Source: Acidobacteriota bacterium
GTDB lineage: Bacteria; Acidobacteriota; Blastocatellia; UBA7656
DNA: 64,000 nt
Assembly: GCA_040754075.1 (NCBI GenBank)
Contig: JBFMDH010000028.1
Location: 1-64,000 of the forward strand
Reading direction: 5' to 3'
Shown piece by piece: positions 1 to 8,897 of this stretch; the stretch's first letter is position 1, and each line of letters begins with the position of its first letter. The notes below the pieces were generated by a model. It ran no database searches. It was given only the letters and a program-made list of their open reading frames with translations, and had not been told where the DNA came from. The position numbers were made by a program, and so were the translations under genes.

Positions 1-972
1 CGAGCAGGCACTGAGCAAATTCGCGCAAGCGCCACAAGCGATTTTGTCGTTGTGCAGCCTACCAGAGGAACTGGCTTGGGCTGCCTGAGCGCGTGTTTTT
101 GAAATATCATTTTCTTGAAAGCTATAGTAACCGAGATCGGGTCTGCCGCGCGCATCCAAATCCATCGCCAGAAACGCGACTTCGCTGGCAACGTCTGCAC
201 ATCGGAAACGGTCGTTAAACTCTATGCAGTCGAAAATGCATATGCCATTGGTGATGCAGATGCTCTCGGAACGCAAATCGCCATGCCCGTCGCAGATTCG
301 TCCTTCCCGCACACGTTTGTTAAACAACCTATCAAAATCTTCAAGCCAATCCGCAACCCGATTGCGAATCAGATCGAATTCCGCGGTTGCAACGGTGCGC
401 TCGACATAAGGAATGGTTTGGGTGAAGTTCTCTTCCCAGTTACGCCGAATCACTGCCGCGCCGCCATAAAAATCGACCTCACTGCCGCGCCGTGCTTCCC
501 GATGAAAGGCGCTGAGGCGCTCTGCGACGCGAGCCATCAGGGATTCAGAAACCTCATTCTTTAGCAGCATCTGATCAAGCATGCGTTCGCCGGGGAGTCG
601 CTTCATCAACACACCATAATCAATAATGTGTCCGGCATTGGCGAGTTGCGGCTGTCCGTTCACCTCGACAATCGGTTGTACGGCAAGGTAGGTATTCGGG
701 CAAAGCCGACGATTCAAATTGATTTCGGCTTCGCAGGCGCGGTGACGTTTTGCCAGCGTCGTGTAATCTAAAAAGCCGAAATCCACAGGTTTTTTCAACT
801 TCAGCGCCTGTCGCTTACCGAGCAAGATGATGGAGATGTGAGTCTGAATCATCTCAATCGGCAGTTCATCTGCCGCCCAGCCGAACCCCTTGCAGAGACT
901 TTCGACCATGCCGAGCCAGACCTGCATATCGGTTTTCCGGTCGCCTTCCTCTTCTTCAAAACTCACCGCCAT
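1..972 (-). CDS. Aminoglycoside-phosphotransferase-like protein (COG2187 type), C-terminus beyond window
   Basis: The minus-strand frame is open from an ATG at 972 to the left edge, about 324 residues. An SD-like GAGG lies about 7 bases before the ATG. Near the start it reads KLKKPVDFGFLDYTTLAKR followed by an EAEINLNRRLCP segment, the N-terminal signature of the COG2187 phosphotransferase-fold proteins. Further on are LMKRLPGERML, an HREA motif, and DGHGDLRSESICI followed by FDCIEFNDRFR, which match the catalytic and Mg-binding loops of the APH fold. Many family members carry a second P-loop kinase domain after this one; whether this one does cannot be seen. The last ~35 residues before the edge fit the family poorly, so a frameshift or divergent tail is possible. 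Substrate unknown. It is the last visible gene of the mla-linked minus-strand cluster. Confidence 0.8.
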   Translation of the reverse strand, partial: MAVSFEEEEGDRKTDMQVWLGMVESLCKGFGWAADELPIEMIQTHISIILLGKRQALKLKKPVDFGFLDYTTLAKRHRACEAEINLNRRLCPNTYLAVQPIVEVNGQPQLANAGHIIDYGVLMKRLPGERMLDQMLLKNEVSESLMARVAERLSAFHREARRGSEVDFYGGAAVIRRNWEENFTQTIPYVERTVATAEFDLIRNRVADWLEDFDRLFNKRVREGRICDGHGDLRSESICITNGICIFDCIEFNDRFRCADVASEVAFLAMDLDARGRPDLGYYSFQENDISKTRAQAAQASSSGRLHNDKIACGACANLLSACS

Positions 973-1011
973 CAGTTCCTCGATTCCAATTAAAGCAGGC
1001 TCACCTGTAGC

Positions 1012-1248
1012 TTATTTGCTCTTGGCAAGCACATTTCTAACGATGGGAATGGTACTCAAAGCGCCGACCAGAAAGAGCGTCATGCCAACGGCTCTGCGGG
1101 GATTGTCATTGAGTTTACCGGCAAGCAGCAGCCCGACGCCCGCGCCAAGCGCCGCGCGTGTGCCACCAATCAAAGCAATTTCAGGTATGGTCAGGTTTCG
1201 CTCTTTCTTAGCAATCTTCGTGAGAAATTTGCTCACGTTCTTTTTCAT
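1012..1248 (-). CDS. Small membrane protein of unknown function
   Basis: A 78-residue protein with a basic N-terminus (MKKNVSKFLTKIAKKERN). Two hydrophobic segments follow, one around residues 25-44 containing a GGTRAALGAGVGLLLAG stretch and one around residues 52-70, and the C-terminus is basic. A GGAGG-like ribosome site precedes the ATG. It lies 27 bases after the MlaD-like gene on the same strand, so it is probably co-transcribed. I do not recognise the family. A role in the cell envelope is only a guess from its neighbours. Confidence 0.65.
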   Translation of the reverse strand: MKKNVSKFLTKIAKKERNLTIPEIALIGGTRAALGAGVGLLLAGKLNDNPRRAVGMTLFLVGALSTIPIVRNVLAKSK

Positions 1249-1275
1249 AACGCACCTCCGAAAGTTGATTTTCTA

Positions 1276-2397
1276 TCAACGGTTTTTTGCCGCGATGGAA
1301 TGTTGGTTGCCGCCGCCCGGATAGATCACTACGGATACCTGTCCGCCTCTATCCACCGTGGTTTGCCCCGCTTCACCCATTCCCAGAGTTTTGATTCGCG
1401 CATCATCCACTCTGAATTTTTGCGCCAGATATTGCCGCACGACCATCGCCCGCGCCTGCGACAGAATCAGGTTATCTTCCTTCGAGCCTGCCAAACTGGT
1501 CTGTGCCACGATGACTGCCAGTCCGAAAGGATTGCTTTCGAGATAGCTGCCGACTTGATTCAGCAATTTCTCTTTCCTGAATTTCGCCGTGTCGGTCTTA
1601 TCGAAAAGGTCTTTGCCCGCGAAAGTGAATTTCTGTTGCGGGGCGCGGGCGGGAAGTTTAGCGACCAGATGCCTGGTCAACTCGGACGAGTCGAAATAAC
1701 CCCGCTTTTTGAAAAAGCCCTTGAGGAAAAAGTTGTGCTTGAGGGCTTCCATATTTTCCTGAAAGGAAGTCACGCCTGCCATTGCCTGTCCGATGGTGCT
1801 GTTGAGGTTGCGATACAGGGTTTGGTCATTCACCATCGCGCCAATGGTTCCTTGCCCATTGTCAATTTTGCCGGTAATGGAGCGCAAATCGCCGCTCATG
1901 TCGTTGATATTGCCAATGGCGACTTTCGACGAATCAATCGCCTCTTTTGCTGAATCCAGCATGTCGCTGGCTTTCTTTGCCACATCGGCATAATCGAGTG
2001 GCGGTCGGCTCGCAATCGCTTCGCCATCGCGCACCGATTCGCTCTCCTCGGAACCGAAAGAGATGGCGACGTATTTGCTGCCGAGCAGCCCTTCGGTTTC
2101 TATCGAGGCGATGGAATCTTGCTTAATCACCTCGCGGGTGCTGTTTTCAAGCTCCATCTCGATTTTCACTTTATCGTCAGGACGGCGCGGCAGAAAAATC
2201 TTTTCAACCGTGCCGATGCGCACGCCGCCGGCGCGCACCGGCGCACCTTCATCAAGTCCCGCGACATTATCGAATGGGGCGCTGATGCGATAGGTGCGGC
2301 TGAAAAGAAATCGCCGGTCGCCTATCCAAAAGACCATCACCGCGAAAACGATTAACGCGGTGAGAATAAACGCGCCAAGACGCATCGTGCTGGACAT
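1276..2397 (-). CDS. mlaD: MCE/MlaD family substrate-binding protein fused to an OmpA-like C-terminal domain
   Basis: This 373-residue protein has one N-terminal membrane anchor (about residues 8-27). An MCE domain follows at about 38-115, with YRISAPFDNVAGLDEGAPV and RAGGVRIGTVEKI, then a helical region that resembles the needle or coiled segment of MCE proteins. MCE proteins bind phospholipid in the periplasm for an MlaEF-type ABC transporter. About residues 270-365 look like an OmpA peptidoglycan-binding domain (SQARAMVVRQYLAQKF, DDARIKTLGMGEAG). Typical MlaD is about 180 residues and lacks this domain. The gene follows the ATPase gene with a one-base gap. The likely role is a lipid-transport component that also grips the cell wall; the wall contact is inferred. 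Confidence 0.88.
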   Translation of the reverse strand: MSSTMRLGAFILTALIVFAVMVFWIGDRRFLFSRTYRISAPFDNVAGLDEGAPVRAGGVRIGTVEKIFLPRRPDDKVKIEMELENSTREVIKQDSIASIETEGLLGSKYVAISFGSEESESVRDGEAIASRPPLDYADVAKKASDMLDSAKEAIDSSKVAIGNINDMSGDLRSITGKIDNGQGTIGAMVNDQTLYRNLNSTIGQAMAGVTSFQENMEALKHNFFLKGFFKKRGYFDSSELTRHLVAKLPARAPQQKFTFAGKDLFDKTDTAKFRKEKLLNQVGSYLESNPFGLAVIVAQTSLAGSKEDNLILSQARAMVVRQYLAQKFRVDDARIKTLGMGEAGQTTVDRGGQVSVVIYPGGGNQHSIAAKNR

Positions 2398-2398
2398 A

Positions 2399-3160
2399 TC
2401 AACTCACCTCCCCGGACTCTTGCATAAATTTCGCGATCATCGGATGGTCACTTTGCTTCAAGTCCTCAAAAGTTCCTTCGATGATGATGCGGCCCTCATT
2501 GAGCATAGCGATGCGGTCGGCAACAACCTTCACACTGCGCATATCGTGGGTGACCACTATCGAAGAGATTTGCCGCTCTTGCTGCAAGTCGCGAATGAGT
2601 TGATTGATTTCGTCAGCGGTTATCGGGTCAAGTCCCGCCGTCGGCTCATCCAGCAGCATGATTTTGGGGTCGAGGGCAAGCGCCCGCGCCAGCCCAACAC
2701 GTTTCTTCATGCCGCCTGAAAGGTCGCCGGGCATCTTGTTTACAGCGTCATCCATGCCGACGCGGGCAAGCAACTGGCGGGCGCGGTCACGACGCTCGCG
2801 TTCGCTCATTCGCGTGTGGCGTTGCAGAGGAAAAGCGACATTCGCTTCTACGGTCAACGAGTCATAAAGCGCCGCCTGTTGAAAGAGAAAGCCCATGGTT
2901 TTACGCACCGCATTCAATTTGTCGAGCGATAATTTGGTGATTGCTTCACCGTTGATTTCGATTTCTCCATCGTCAGGTTTTTGCAAACCGATAATCAATT
3001 TGAGCAACACACTTTTGCCCGTGCCACTGCGACCCAGCACCGTCAAGGTCTCGCCCCGCGCGACTTCAAGGTCAAGGCGGTTTAACACCTTTTGCTCGCC
3101 AAATGATTTGCTCAGCGATTGCACATGAATCGCGGGTTTGTAATGGGCGCTTTCCATCAT
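2399..3160 (-). CDS. mlaF: Mla-type phospholipid ABC transporter ATP-binding protein
   Basis: A 253-residue ABC ATPase. The Walker A motif is GRSGTGKS (residues 43-50), the signature is LSGGMKKR (147-154), and Walker B is IMLLDEPTAGLDP (about 167-179). The H-loop is in IVVTHDM. The frame stays open well upstream, but the ATG at 3160 overlaps the stop codon of the permease gene by one base (TGATG), which indicates translational coupling and sets the start. In the MlaFEDB family this subunit sits on the cytoplasmic side of the permease and powers lipid movement between the membranes. Order mlaE-mlaF-mlaD is the usual one. Confidence 0.92.
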   Translation of the reverse strand: MMESAHYKPAIHVQSLSKSFGEQKVLNRLDLEVARGETLTVLGRSGTGKSVLLKLIIGLQKPDDGEIEINGEAITKLSLDKLNAVRKTMGFLFQQAALYDSLTVEANVAFPLQRHTRMSERERRDRARQLLARVGMDDAVNKMPGDLSGGMKKRVGLARALALDPKIMLLDEPTAGLDPITADEINQLIRDLQQERQISSIVVTHDMRSVKVVADRIAMLNEGRIIIEGTFEDLKQSDHPMIAKFMQESGEVS

Positions 3161-3951
3161 CACTCCGGGAAAAACGTAATAATCAATCGCACCAATATCA
3201 CATCGGCTAAAATCACAAACAGTGAAGCCAGCACGACGGCGCTCGTCGAGGCGCGACCCACACCGGCAGTTCCACCTTTGGCATGCATCCCCTGGAAACA
3301 TCCAATCACCCCGATGATGAAGCCAAAGACAATGGTCTTGAAAGTCGATGGCAAAAAGTCTGCGAAATCCGCTTGCGCGAGACCGTAGTTGAGAAAGAGT
3401 TTGAATGGCGTCGGTTCGGCAAGCGCATTCACCAACCAGCCGGTGAGGATGCCGCAGAAATCCGCCACAATGGTCAGCAGGGGCAGCATCAACATGCAGG
3501 CAATGATGCGCGTCGCTGCCAGAAACTTGTAAGGGTTGACCGCCGAGGCTTCGATGGCATCAATCTGTTCGGTGACTTTCATAGAGCCTAACTCCGCGCC
3601 GATGCCTGCACCCACGCGCCCGCTGACTACCAGAGCGGTGATAATCGGCCCACTCTCTTTGACGATGGAGATGATAATGAGCGCCGGTAATACCGACTTC
3701 GCGCCAAACTGAATCAAACTGTCACGTGTATGCAGAGACAACACCACGCCGATTGCTGCGCCCGCCAACGCCACAAGCGGCAGGGATTTTGCTCCGATTT
3801 CATCCATTTGACGCAGCAATTCGCGTCCTTCGTAGGGCGGCGTCACCGCTGCTTTTACGAATTGCAAACAAAATTTTCCTACCTCGCCGAACCACTCGAA
3901 GAGAGGAAAGAAAAAAATCTTTCTTTCCGATACTGTTTCACTTACGGTCAT
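3160..3951 (-). CDS. mlaE: MlaE-type phospholipid ABC transporter permease
   Basis: This 263-residue inner-membrane protein has about five hydrophobic segments. It contains the conserved MlaE stretch GPIITALVVSGRVGAGIGAE followed by LGSMKVTEQIDAIEASAVNP, and a FKTIVFGFIIGVIGCFQG segment. Length is normal for the family. A GAGGAG sequence lies about 13 bases before the ATG. It is first in the operon and overlaps the ATPase gene by one base. It forms the transmembrane channel of the lipid transporter. Family assignment is firm; the direction of transport cannot be read from sequence. Confidence 0.93.
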   Translation of the reverse strand: MTVSETVSERKIFFFPLFEWFGEVGKFCLQFVKAAVTPPYEGRELLRQMDEIGAKSLPLVALAGAAIGVVLSLHTRDSLIQFGAKSVLPALIIISIVKESGPIITALVVSGRVGAGIGAELGSMKVTEQIDAIEASAVNPYKFLAATRIIACMLMLPLLTIVADFCGILTGWLVNALAEPTPFKLFLNYGLAQADFADFLPSTFKTIVFGFIIGVIGCFQGMHAKGGTAGVGRASTSAVVLASLFVILADVILVRLIITFFPE

Positions 3952-4240
3952 AACGCTAAATCACTCCTCGCCAACCGGAAAAATTAAGAGGCAAGAAGAG
4001 TGCCAGAGCGTCGCCGCCGGCACAGAGAGAAAACTGAAAGGGTGAAGCGGCGATCAAGAGATTCATCCGAACTTAAAATACCCGCGCCAATCATTTGCTT
4101 TGCATTTGCGAGACCGCACTTTCAGCGAGAGCATTTAAATCAAAACCATCTCTTCACTTTTTGCGGTTTGAATCATCCGGTTATCGTCGGTCGCTAAATC
4201 TTGATTGAAAAACTCAGGCAATGCGTTTATCAATGAAACT

Positions 4241-5215
4241 ATGCGATTGATTTTTATGGGAACGCCGGAATTTGCGGTGCCGAGTTTAGCGCGACTCCTA
4301 AGCGATGGGCACGACATCGCGGCGGTATTTACACAACCCGATAAACCCGCCGGGCGCGGTAAACATCTGCACGCGCCGCCTGTGAAAAGCTTTGCGCTTG
4401 AACATCAGTTGATGGTCTATCAACCGGCGAAAATCAAAACCAATGAAGAGGCGCGGGCGGTGTTTGAACGGCTCGCGCCGGATGCTTGCGTAGTGGCGGC
4501 TTACGGAAAAATTTTGCCCGAATGGATGCTGCGCATTCCGCGACTCGGTTGCATCAATGTTCACGCCTCGCTATTGCCGAAATACCGAGGCGCGGCGCCG
4601 ATTAACTGGGCGATTGCCAACGGCGAGTGGGAAACCGGCGTGACGATTATGCAGATGGATGTGGGACTGGATACCGGCGCAATGTTCGCTAAATGCGCAA
4701 CCCCGATTGGTGAAACGGAAACTGCTGTCGAACTCACTGCGCGACTTGCCGAACTCGGCGCGGCGTTGTTATCGGAAACCCTGCCGCGCATTGAACGCGG
4801 CGAAATCATGCCGGAGCCGCAAGACGAAGCGGCGGCAACCTATGCGCCGATTTTAAAACGCGAAGATGGGTTGATTGACTGGCAGATGTCGGCGCGAGAA
4901 ATCGCTTGTCGGGTGCGCGCCTTTCAGCCTTGGCCTGCGACCTATACGATGTTTCGCGGCGCGCGATTGTTTTTATGGCAAGCAGATGAATCTCCAATTA
5001 GCAACGATTCAGCAAATTTGAATGCCACAACTCCATTCGCAACAATCACTGCAATTGATAAACAGGGATTCGTTATCGCTTGCGGCAGGCAAACGTTTTT
5101 ACACATTGGCGAAGTGCAGATCGAAGGCAAACGTCGCATTCCTGCCAGAGATTTTCTCAATGGCGCAAGGTTGACGGTTGGCGATGCCATCACGGATACT
5201 CACTCGGTCAATTAA
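4241..5215 (+). CDS. fmt: Methionyl-tRNA formyltransferase
   Basis: A 324-residue enzyme that formylates the initiator Met-tRNA using 10-formyl-tetrahydrofolate. The N-terminus [16 protein letters not shown] is the usual one for Fmt, so the ATG at 4241 is preferred over an in-frame TTG twelve codons upstream. The catalytic residues Asn106, His108 (in [16 protein letters not shown]) and Asp144 (in [10 protein letters not shown]) are present at the family positions. The C-terminal tRNA-binding domain follows from about residue 205. No strong ribosome site is visible. The def gene, a frequent partner, is not in the window. Confidence 0.96.
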   Translation: MRLIFMGTPEFAVPSLARLLSDGHDIAAVFTQPDKPAGRGKHLHAPPVKSFALEHQLMVYQPAKIKTNEEARAVFERLAPDACVVAAYGKILPEWMLRIPRLGCINVHASLLPKYRGAAPINWAIANGEWETGVTIMQMDVGLDTGAMFAKCATPIGETETAVELTARLAELGAALLSETLPRIERGEIMPEPQDEAAATYAPILKREDGLIDWQMSAREIACRVRAFQPWPATYTMFRGARLFLWQADESPISNDSANLNATTPFATITAIDKQGFVIACGRQTFLHIGEVQIEGKRRIPARDFLNGARLTVGDAITDTHSVN

Positions 5216-5275
5216 AAGTGATAGAACAAATAATCAATCAATGCGTACAGGCTTTTGCTATACGGGGGAAAATAA

Positions 5276-5509
5276 TTGTCAGAAAAATTAAAAACCATCA
5301 GCGGGTTCGGGCTAATATTTTTAGGCGTGGTCGGTGCGGTTATTCCGATTTTGCCTTGTATTCCATGTTTTATTGCTGCTGCTTCATTGCTTGGCAAAGA
5401 GCATCCGGTGATTCATCCCTTCGCTTCACGCCTTGATCGTTGGCGCAACCGTCAAAGGAAAAAAGATAAAAACCTGCCGGAAACTTTGGCGGAAGAATTT
5501 TCCAACTGA
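5276..5509 (+). CDS. Small DUF454 (YbaN)-like inner-membrane protein
   Basis: A 77-residue protein starting at TTG. A GGGGGA ribosome site lies about 7 bases upstream, which supports the non-ATG start. The sequence ISGFGLIFLGVVGAVIPILP followed by CIPCFIAAASLLGKEHPVIHPF has the pattern of DUF454 membrane proteins (glycine-rich helix, a PxLP-type turn, then a second helix and a short arginine-rich tail). It is shorter than most family members, with a charged C-terminus. It begins 60 bases after fmt on the same strand. No function is known for the family. Confidence 0.7.
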   Translation: MSEKLKTISGFGLIFLGVVGAVIPILPCIPCFIAAASLLGKEHPVIHPFASRLDRWRNRQRKKDKNLPETLAEEFSN

Positions 5510-5836
5510 CTTTTATCAATGGCAAGCGATTTGCAAAAGTTTTGTTGCAAGTGAGGCTCATACCCAACATATTGCGATTTTGATTTTTCAAAGACTACAT
5601 CATACTGTGGAGAAGTGCTTGAAGCACTTATTGCGCAACAGGTTTTAAATTCTCTGCGATAGATGTCACATTTCACTAAAATTCATCGCCCGTGAATCCG
5701 TGTCAGCAAGATGTTCTTGTGCCCAAGTGCATCTTGCATTTCTTCAAGATTGTCGCTCGACTTTTCAACACAGAACGTTTCCTATACAAGCCCTTTTAGA
5801 ATTCTTGGTGAGTTATAATTCTTGAGGGGAAAAGCA
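5510..5836. other. Intergenic stretch with one dyad
   Basis: No coding frame is convincing here. The only structure noticed is a perfect dyad, AAGTGCTT at 5613-5620 and AAGCACTT at 5622-5629 around one central base, which could be a protein-binding site. The stretch lies between the convergent DUF454-like and metalloprotease-like genes. Confidence 0.5.
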
Positions 5837-6871
5837 TCACTTTACACCTGATCCGATAGAGGTGCGCAGTAACTCTTCCAGATAAACACCACCGCGCATC
5901 AACTTCTTTTTCCACTTAGAACCGAGTCCATCAAGCAGCCGCGCCTGAGCCATGCCGCTGAGATAGAAGCGCAAGTCTCCCTCCTGTCGCCCCAGTTGCT
6001 TCTCTAGCCTTATGAAATCCCATCGCCAATAAGACAGTTCCGGGCGATAGCTTGAATACCTTGGGTCGCCTGCGCGCGCCGCCGCAAGTTCGTAAAACCG
6101 GATCTCCGCGTATTTCGCTAACCCCTCCAACCATTCCAGTTCACGTTCAAAGGCAAGCAGATCAGGACTCAGAGCGGCGCGCGCCCGGCGCGCATCGCGC
6201 ACTTGTAGAAATTCACGGACGGCGAGACGAACCCTCATCTTATCTGTAGCTTTGAGCGCCGCTGCCAGCAAGCTTCCCTCTCTGTCCCACTCAGCCGCAA
6301 ATTTATCATCCCTACTCGGATAGCGAGCTTCTGCGGAATAAACTTTCGTCGCCTGCTTAAAGCGATCCGAAGCCTGTCCGGCTTGAAAAGCATGGAACAT
6401 TTCATGAAGGAGAAGCGCGACATGAAAGTCGCGGCTGAGCTTCAATGGAGACCTACGATTTATCAAATCAAGCAGGGTTAAGCTGCCAGCCCACCGTTTG
6501 CCAACCTGCACAGGGAAGGCTTGTGGCTCGTTAGCTTTGCGGCGGTGATAGAGCTTCCCATTGAAGGCATCCCCTTCAACAACCGTCCAGGGCGGTGGTG
6601 GATTCCTTTCGCCGACTAGAAATTCATAGCTTTCGTTGAAAAGAATGACCGGAATGTTGGCTCGGCTCAGCCCAGGCCACACCTGATCACCCAATTCCCT
6701 CTGTAAACGAAACGTCTCAGCGATCTCCGCTTTATCGTCAGCACTCAGCAGCATTGCATCGGTTATGGGGTTCTGCTGTTTGGTCTCGTAGGTACACTTC
6801 ACAGTAGTCGCTGGGGTAGGGAGCAAAAGCGCTATCACAGCAAGCCATCTTAGTGTCGGCTTTTTGCCCAT
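5837..6871 (-). CDS. Secreted protein with zincin-like HExxH motif
   Basis: This 344-residue protein starts with a basic n-region and a hydrophobic core (residues 1-22), consistent with a Sec signal peptide. Residues 151-163 read VALLLHEMFHAFQ, with HEMFH at 156-160, the HExxH zinc-binding pattern of metallopeptidases. A run of glutamate-rich helices follows (for example EWLEGLAKYAEIRFYELAAA), in which a third metal ligand could lie. GGAGG precedes the ATG by about 11 bases. I do not recognise a named family. A peptidase role is inferred only from the motif and the secretion signal. Confidence 0.7.
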   Translation of the reverse strand: MGKKPTLRWLAVIALLLPTPATTVKCTYETKQQNPITDAMLLSADDKAEIAETFRLQRELGDQVWPGLSRANIPVILFNESYEFLVGERNPPPPWTVVEGDAFNGKLYHRRKANEPQAFPVQVGKRWAGSLTLLDLINRRSPLKLSRDFHVALLLHEMFHAFQAGQASDRFKQATKVYSAEARYPSRDDKFAAEWDREGSLLAAALKATDKMRVRLAVREFLQVRDARRARAALSPDLLAFERELEWLEGLAKYAEIRFYELAAARAGDPRYSSYRPELSYWRWDFIRLEKQLGRQEGDLRFYLSGMAQARLLDGLGSKWKKKLMRGGVYLEELLRTSIGSGVK

Positions 6872-6988
6872 CTCCGTTATGCCTCCTAACGATATACTCG
6901 AAATGCCTACGCCATCCTCAATGCTTTCTCGAAAGATAAATCGCTCTCAGCCTCACAAGCTCTCCACTCCAACCGCCCAAGGTCAGCC

Positions 6989-7336
6989 CTAACTCATTTG
7001 GTACTGGCGATTTTCCACTTCCGCCAGAAATTGCATCTCGGTCTTGCCATAAGGCGTGCGCGACCGTATGGCGGGAAAGCGACCATGCACGTCCGGCCGG
7101 AGAATGTTTGCTGCGAGGCGAATCCCGTCGCGCATGGGAATCTTGACATTCGCCTCTTTGACAACCGCGTAGCCCGTTTGCTGGCACCGCGCTTGCACAG
7201 TAAGAGCAGGAACCAGGGCGAATGAGATGAGGCACTTCCATATCTCTGCGATTGGAATTTCGCGAAAGTTCAATCGATCTTCCCTTTTCTTGACCACGCC
7301 GGGCTTTGACGCCATTACACTAGCCATGATGATCAT
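6989..7336 (-). pseudogene. N-terminal remnant of a CocE/NonD-type (S15) hydrolase
   Basis: The 115-residue frame contains ANVKIPMRDGIRLAANILRP followed by a GRFPAIRSRTPYGKTE stretch. This is the N-terminal strand pair and RTPY motif of the CocE/NonD and X-Pro dipeptidyl-peptidase hydrolases, which are normally 500-650 residues long. Here the frame stops soon after, at 6989. Neither the catalytic GxSxGG nor the later domains occur downstream in any frame. It is therefore read as a truncated gene. A short protein might still be made. Confidence 0.65.
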
Positions 7337-7522
7337 GAATTAAGTGAACTCTCCAACTATGCAAATTATTGCGCTTCATTCGACCCTCATTAAATATCGG
7401 TTTTGCTTACTCACACAATCTTGACACTGACTATCGACAGACTCGCGTTCAGCCTGCAAGCCAACGCTGTACAGTCGGTAGGCTCACTTGACTGGAAAGA
7501 CGTAGCAATGTCATTTCGGCAA

Positions 7523-8011
7523 TTACAGAAGGCGACAATTTCCTTTATAACTCTCCGGCAAATACTCAGAAAGGCTTGATCTGCAAATCAGCCTGAGCAG
7601 CTTGTACCCATCGCATTTATCGATTGCTACAACTCGATCCTTATCCCGAACAAGAATGCGTCCCGGAAGTAACCAGAGAAACTCCGACACACGAATGTTT
7701 TGATGCGGCATCGGAGATATTTCGATAGGTTTTGCATAAGCTAATAGCAAGTATGATTCGGACGACAGTTCCTGGCTCCATTTTGCCAGCCCGATGTTGT
7801 TGTCAGTGACATACCAGCATGACTCGAGGAGGCTCTGGCTATCTCCAAAGATTTTGGGTTCATGGGCCGGGTCGATCTCAACTATTCTTTTTTCAATTCG
7901 CAGAGTCAATGCTCTGACCGGACTTTCGGTAGCGGGCTGTTGCCCCCTGGGCGAAGAGATTGGCATGGCAAAAAGCCACGCAACACAAAATATGAGGAAA
8001 ACCTTTGTCAT
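7523..8011 (-). CDS. Secreted protein of unknown function
   Basis: A 162-residue protein with a clear signal peptide (MTKVFLIFCVAWLFAMPISS, cleavage likely after the following RGQQ region). GGAGAGGG precedes the ATG. The mature part is mixed alpha/beta with four cysteines (LLESCWYV, IDKCDG, LICRSS, GNCRLL), which could form two disulfides outside the cytoplasm. I do not recognise the family. It sits among other secreted unknowns and gene remnants. Confidence 0.6.
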   Translation of the reverse strand: MTKVFLIFCVAWLFAMPISSPRGQQPATESPVRALTLRIEKRIVEIDPAHEPKIFGDSQSLLESCWYVTDNNIGLAKWSQELSSESYLLLAYAKPIEISPMPHQNIRVSEFLWLLPGRILVRDKDRVVAIDKCDGYKLLRLICRSSLSEYLPESYKGNCRLL

Positions 8012-8142
8012 ATACCCTCTCCAAAAGAGTTTCGCTTCTTGCCTCTGCCAGCAAACTCCCCTTGATTCAAGAAGATCGTAATGCCCACAAGTGATCGCTC
8101 AGAGGCACGGATCGCTGCGAGCCGCTTCGGAATAATGTCAAC

Positions 8143-8826
8143 CTATTTCTTGCTCGTAGCGGACTCAACATCCGCCATCATCCTTGCCAGGGTTTGTTTC
8201 GCATAGTATTTGCCATTGACCATAACCGCCGCGATTTTTTGCGTATGGTTGATGTTTTCAAGCGGACTGGCTTCGAGCAGAACCAGGTCGGCGATTTTTC
8301 CCGCTTCGATAGTTCCAAGTGAATCCGCCATTCCGAAAAATTCCGCCGGACAGCGAGTCGCGTTGATGATGGCTTCCATCGGGGTCATGCCGATCTGCTC
8401 AACAAACAATCGCAGTTCATCATGCAAACTGAAGCCGGGGAAAATCAGCAGCACTGCCGCATCCGTGCCGGGCATCAGTCGGACTCCTGCTTCGCGCATC
8501 TCGCGCATGTCGCGCAACCGCTCTGCTATCAACTTCGTCAAGTCGAGCTTCATTTCCTTCTTCTCCGCGAGTTGTTCGCGCCAGTCTTCTATCAAGTAGC
8601 CGGAAAGGTACTTTCTGCGCGCCTCAATCTTTCCTTCTCTGTCCGCAACCACCTCGGCCACTTTGTCATAAGGAGTCAGCAGGGCTTCACCGACAATCAG
8701 CGTCGGGACGACTGCCAGATTGTTGGCGGCGAATTCGCGGAACAGCTCGGCGCGTTGCTCTTTTGTGCGACCGGAAAGCGGCAAGAAAAATCCGTGTGCG
8801 ATGCTGTGTTTTCCGGCATTGATCGT
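8143..8826 (-). pseudogene. C-terminal remnant of an imidazolonepropionase-like amidohydrolase
   Basis: The frame opens just after an in-frame TAG at about 8829-8827 and encodes the second half of a metal-dependent amidohydrolase. It has NAGKHSIAHG (a metal-ligand histidine region), GVRLMPGTDAAVLL (the metal-binding Asp), and the C-terminal beta-sandwich signature GTIEAGKIADLVLLEASPLENI. The first ~200 residues, including the N-terminal HxH metal site and signal peptide, are missing. The only in-frame alternative start is a TTG at 8784. The region just upstream belongs to the CPBP gene, so the gene lost its 5' part, probably by deletion. Confidence 0.75.
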
Positions 8827-8897
8827 CTCCTAAGACGAAACGACCGGATGCTCCACTAACGCAAGCTTGTGATTTTTTGCGGCAGATTTATTGCCAA

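Noticed and set aside
115-564. Plus-strand frame near the left edge
   Set aside because: The opposite strand encodes a recognisable phosphotransferase-like protein; this is its shadow.
6918-7241. 107-codon minus-strand frame overlapping the hydrolase remnant
   Set aside because: It is in another frame with no family resemblance; the overlapping frame at 6989-7336 has clear hydrolase motifs.
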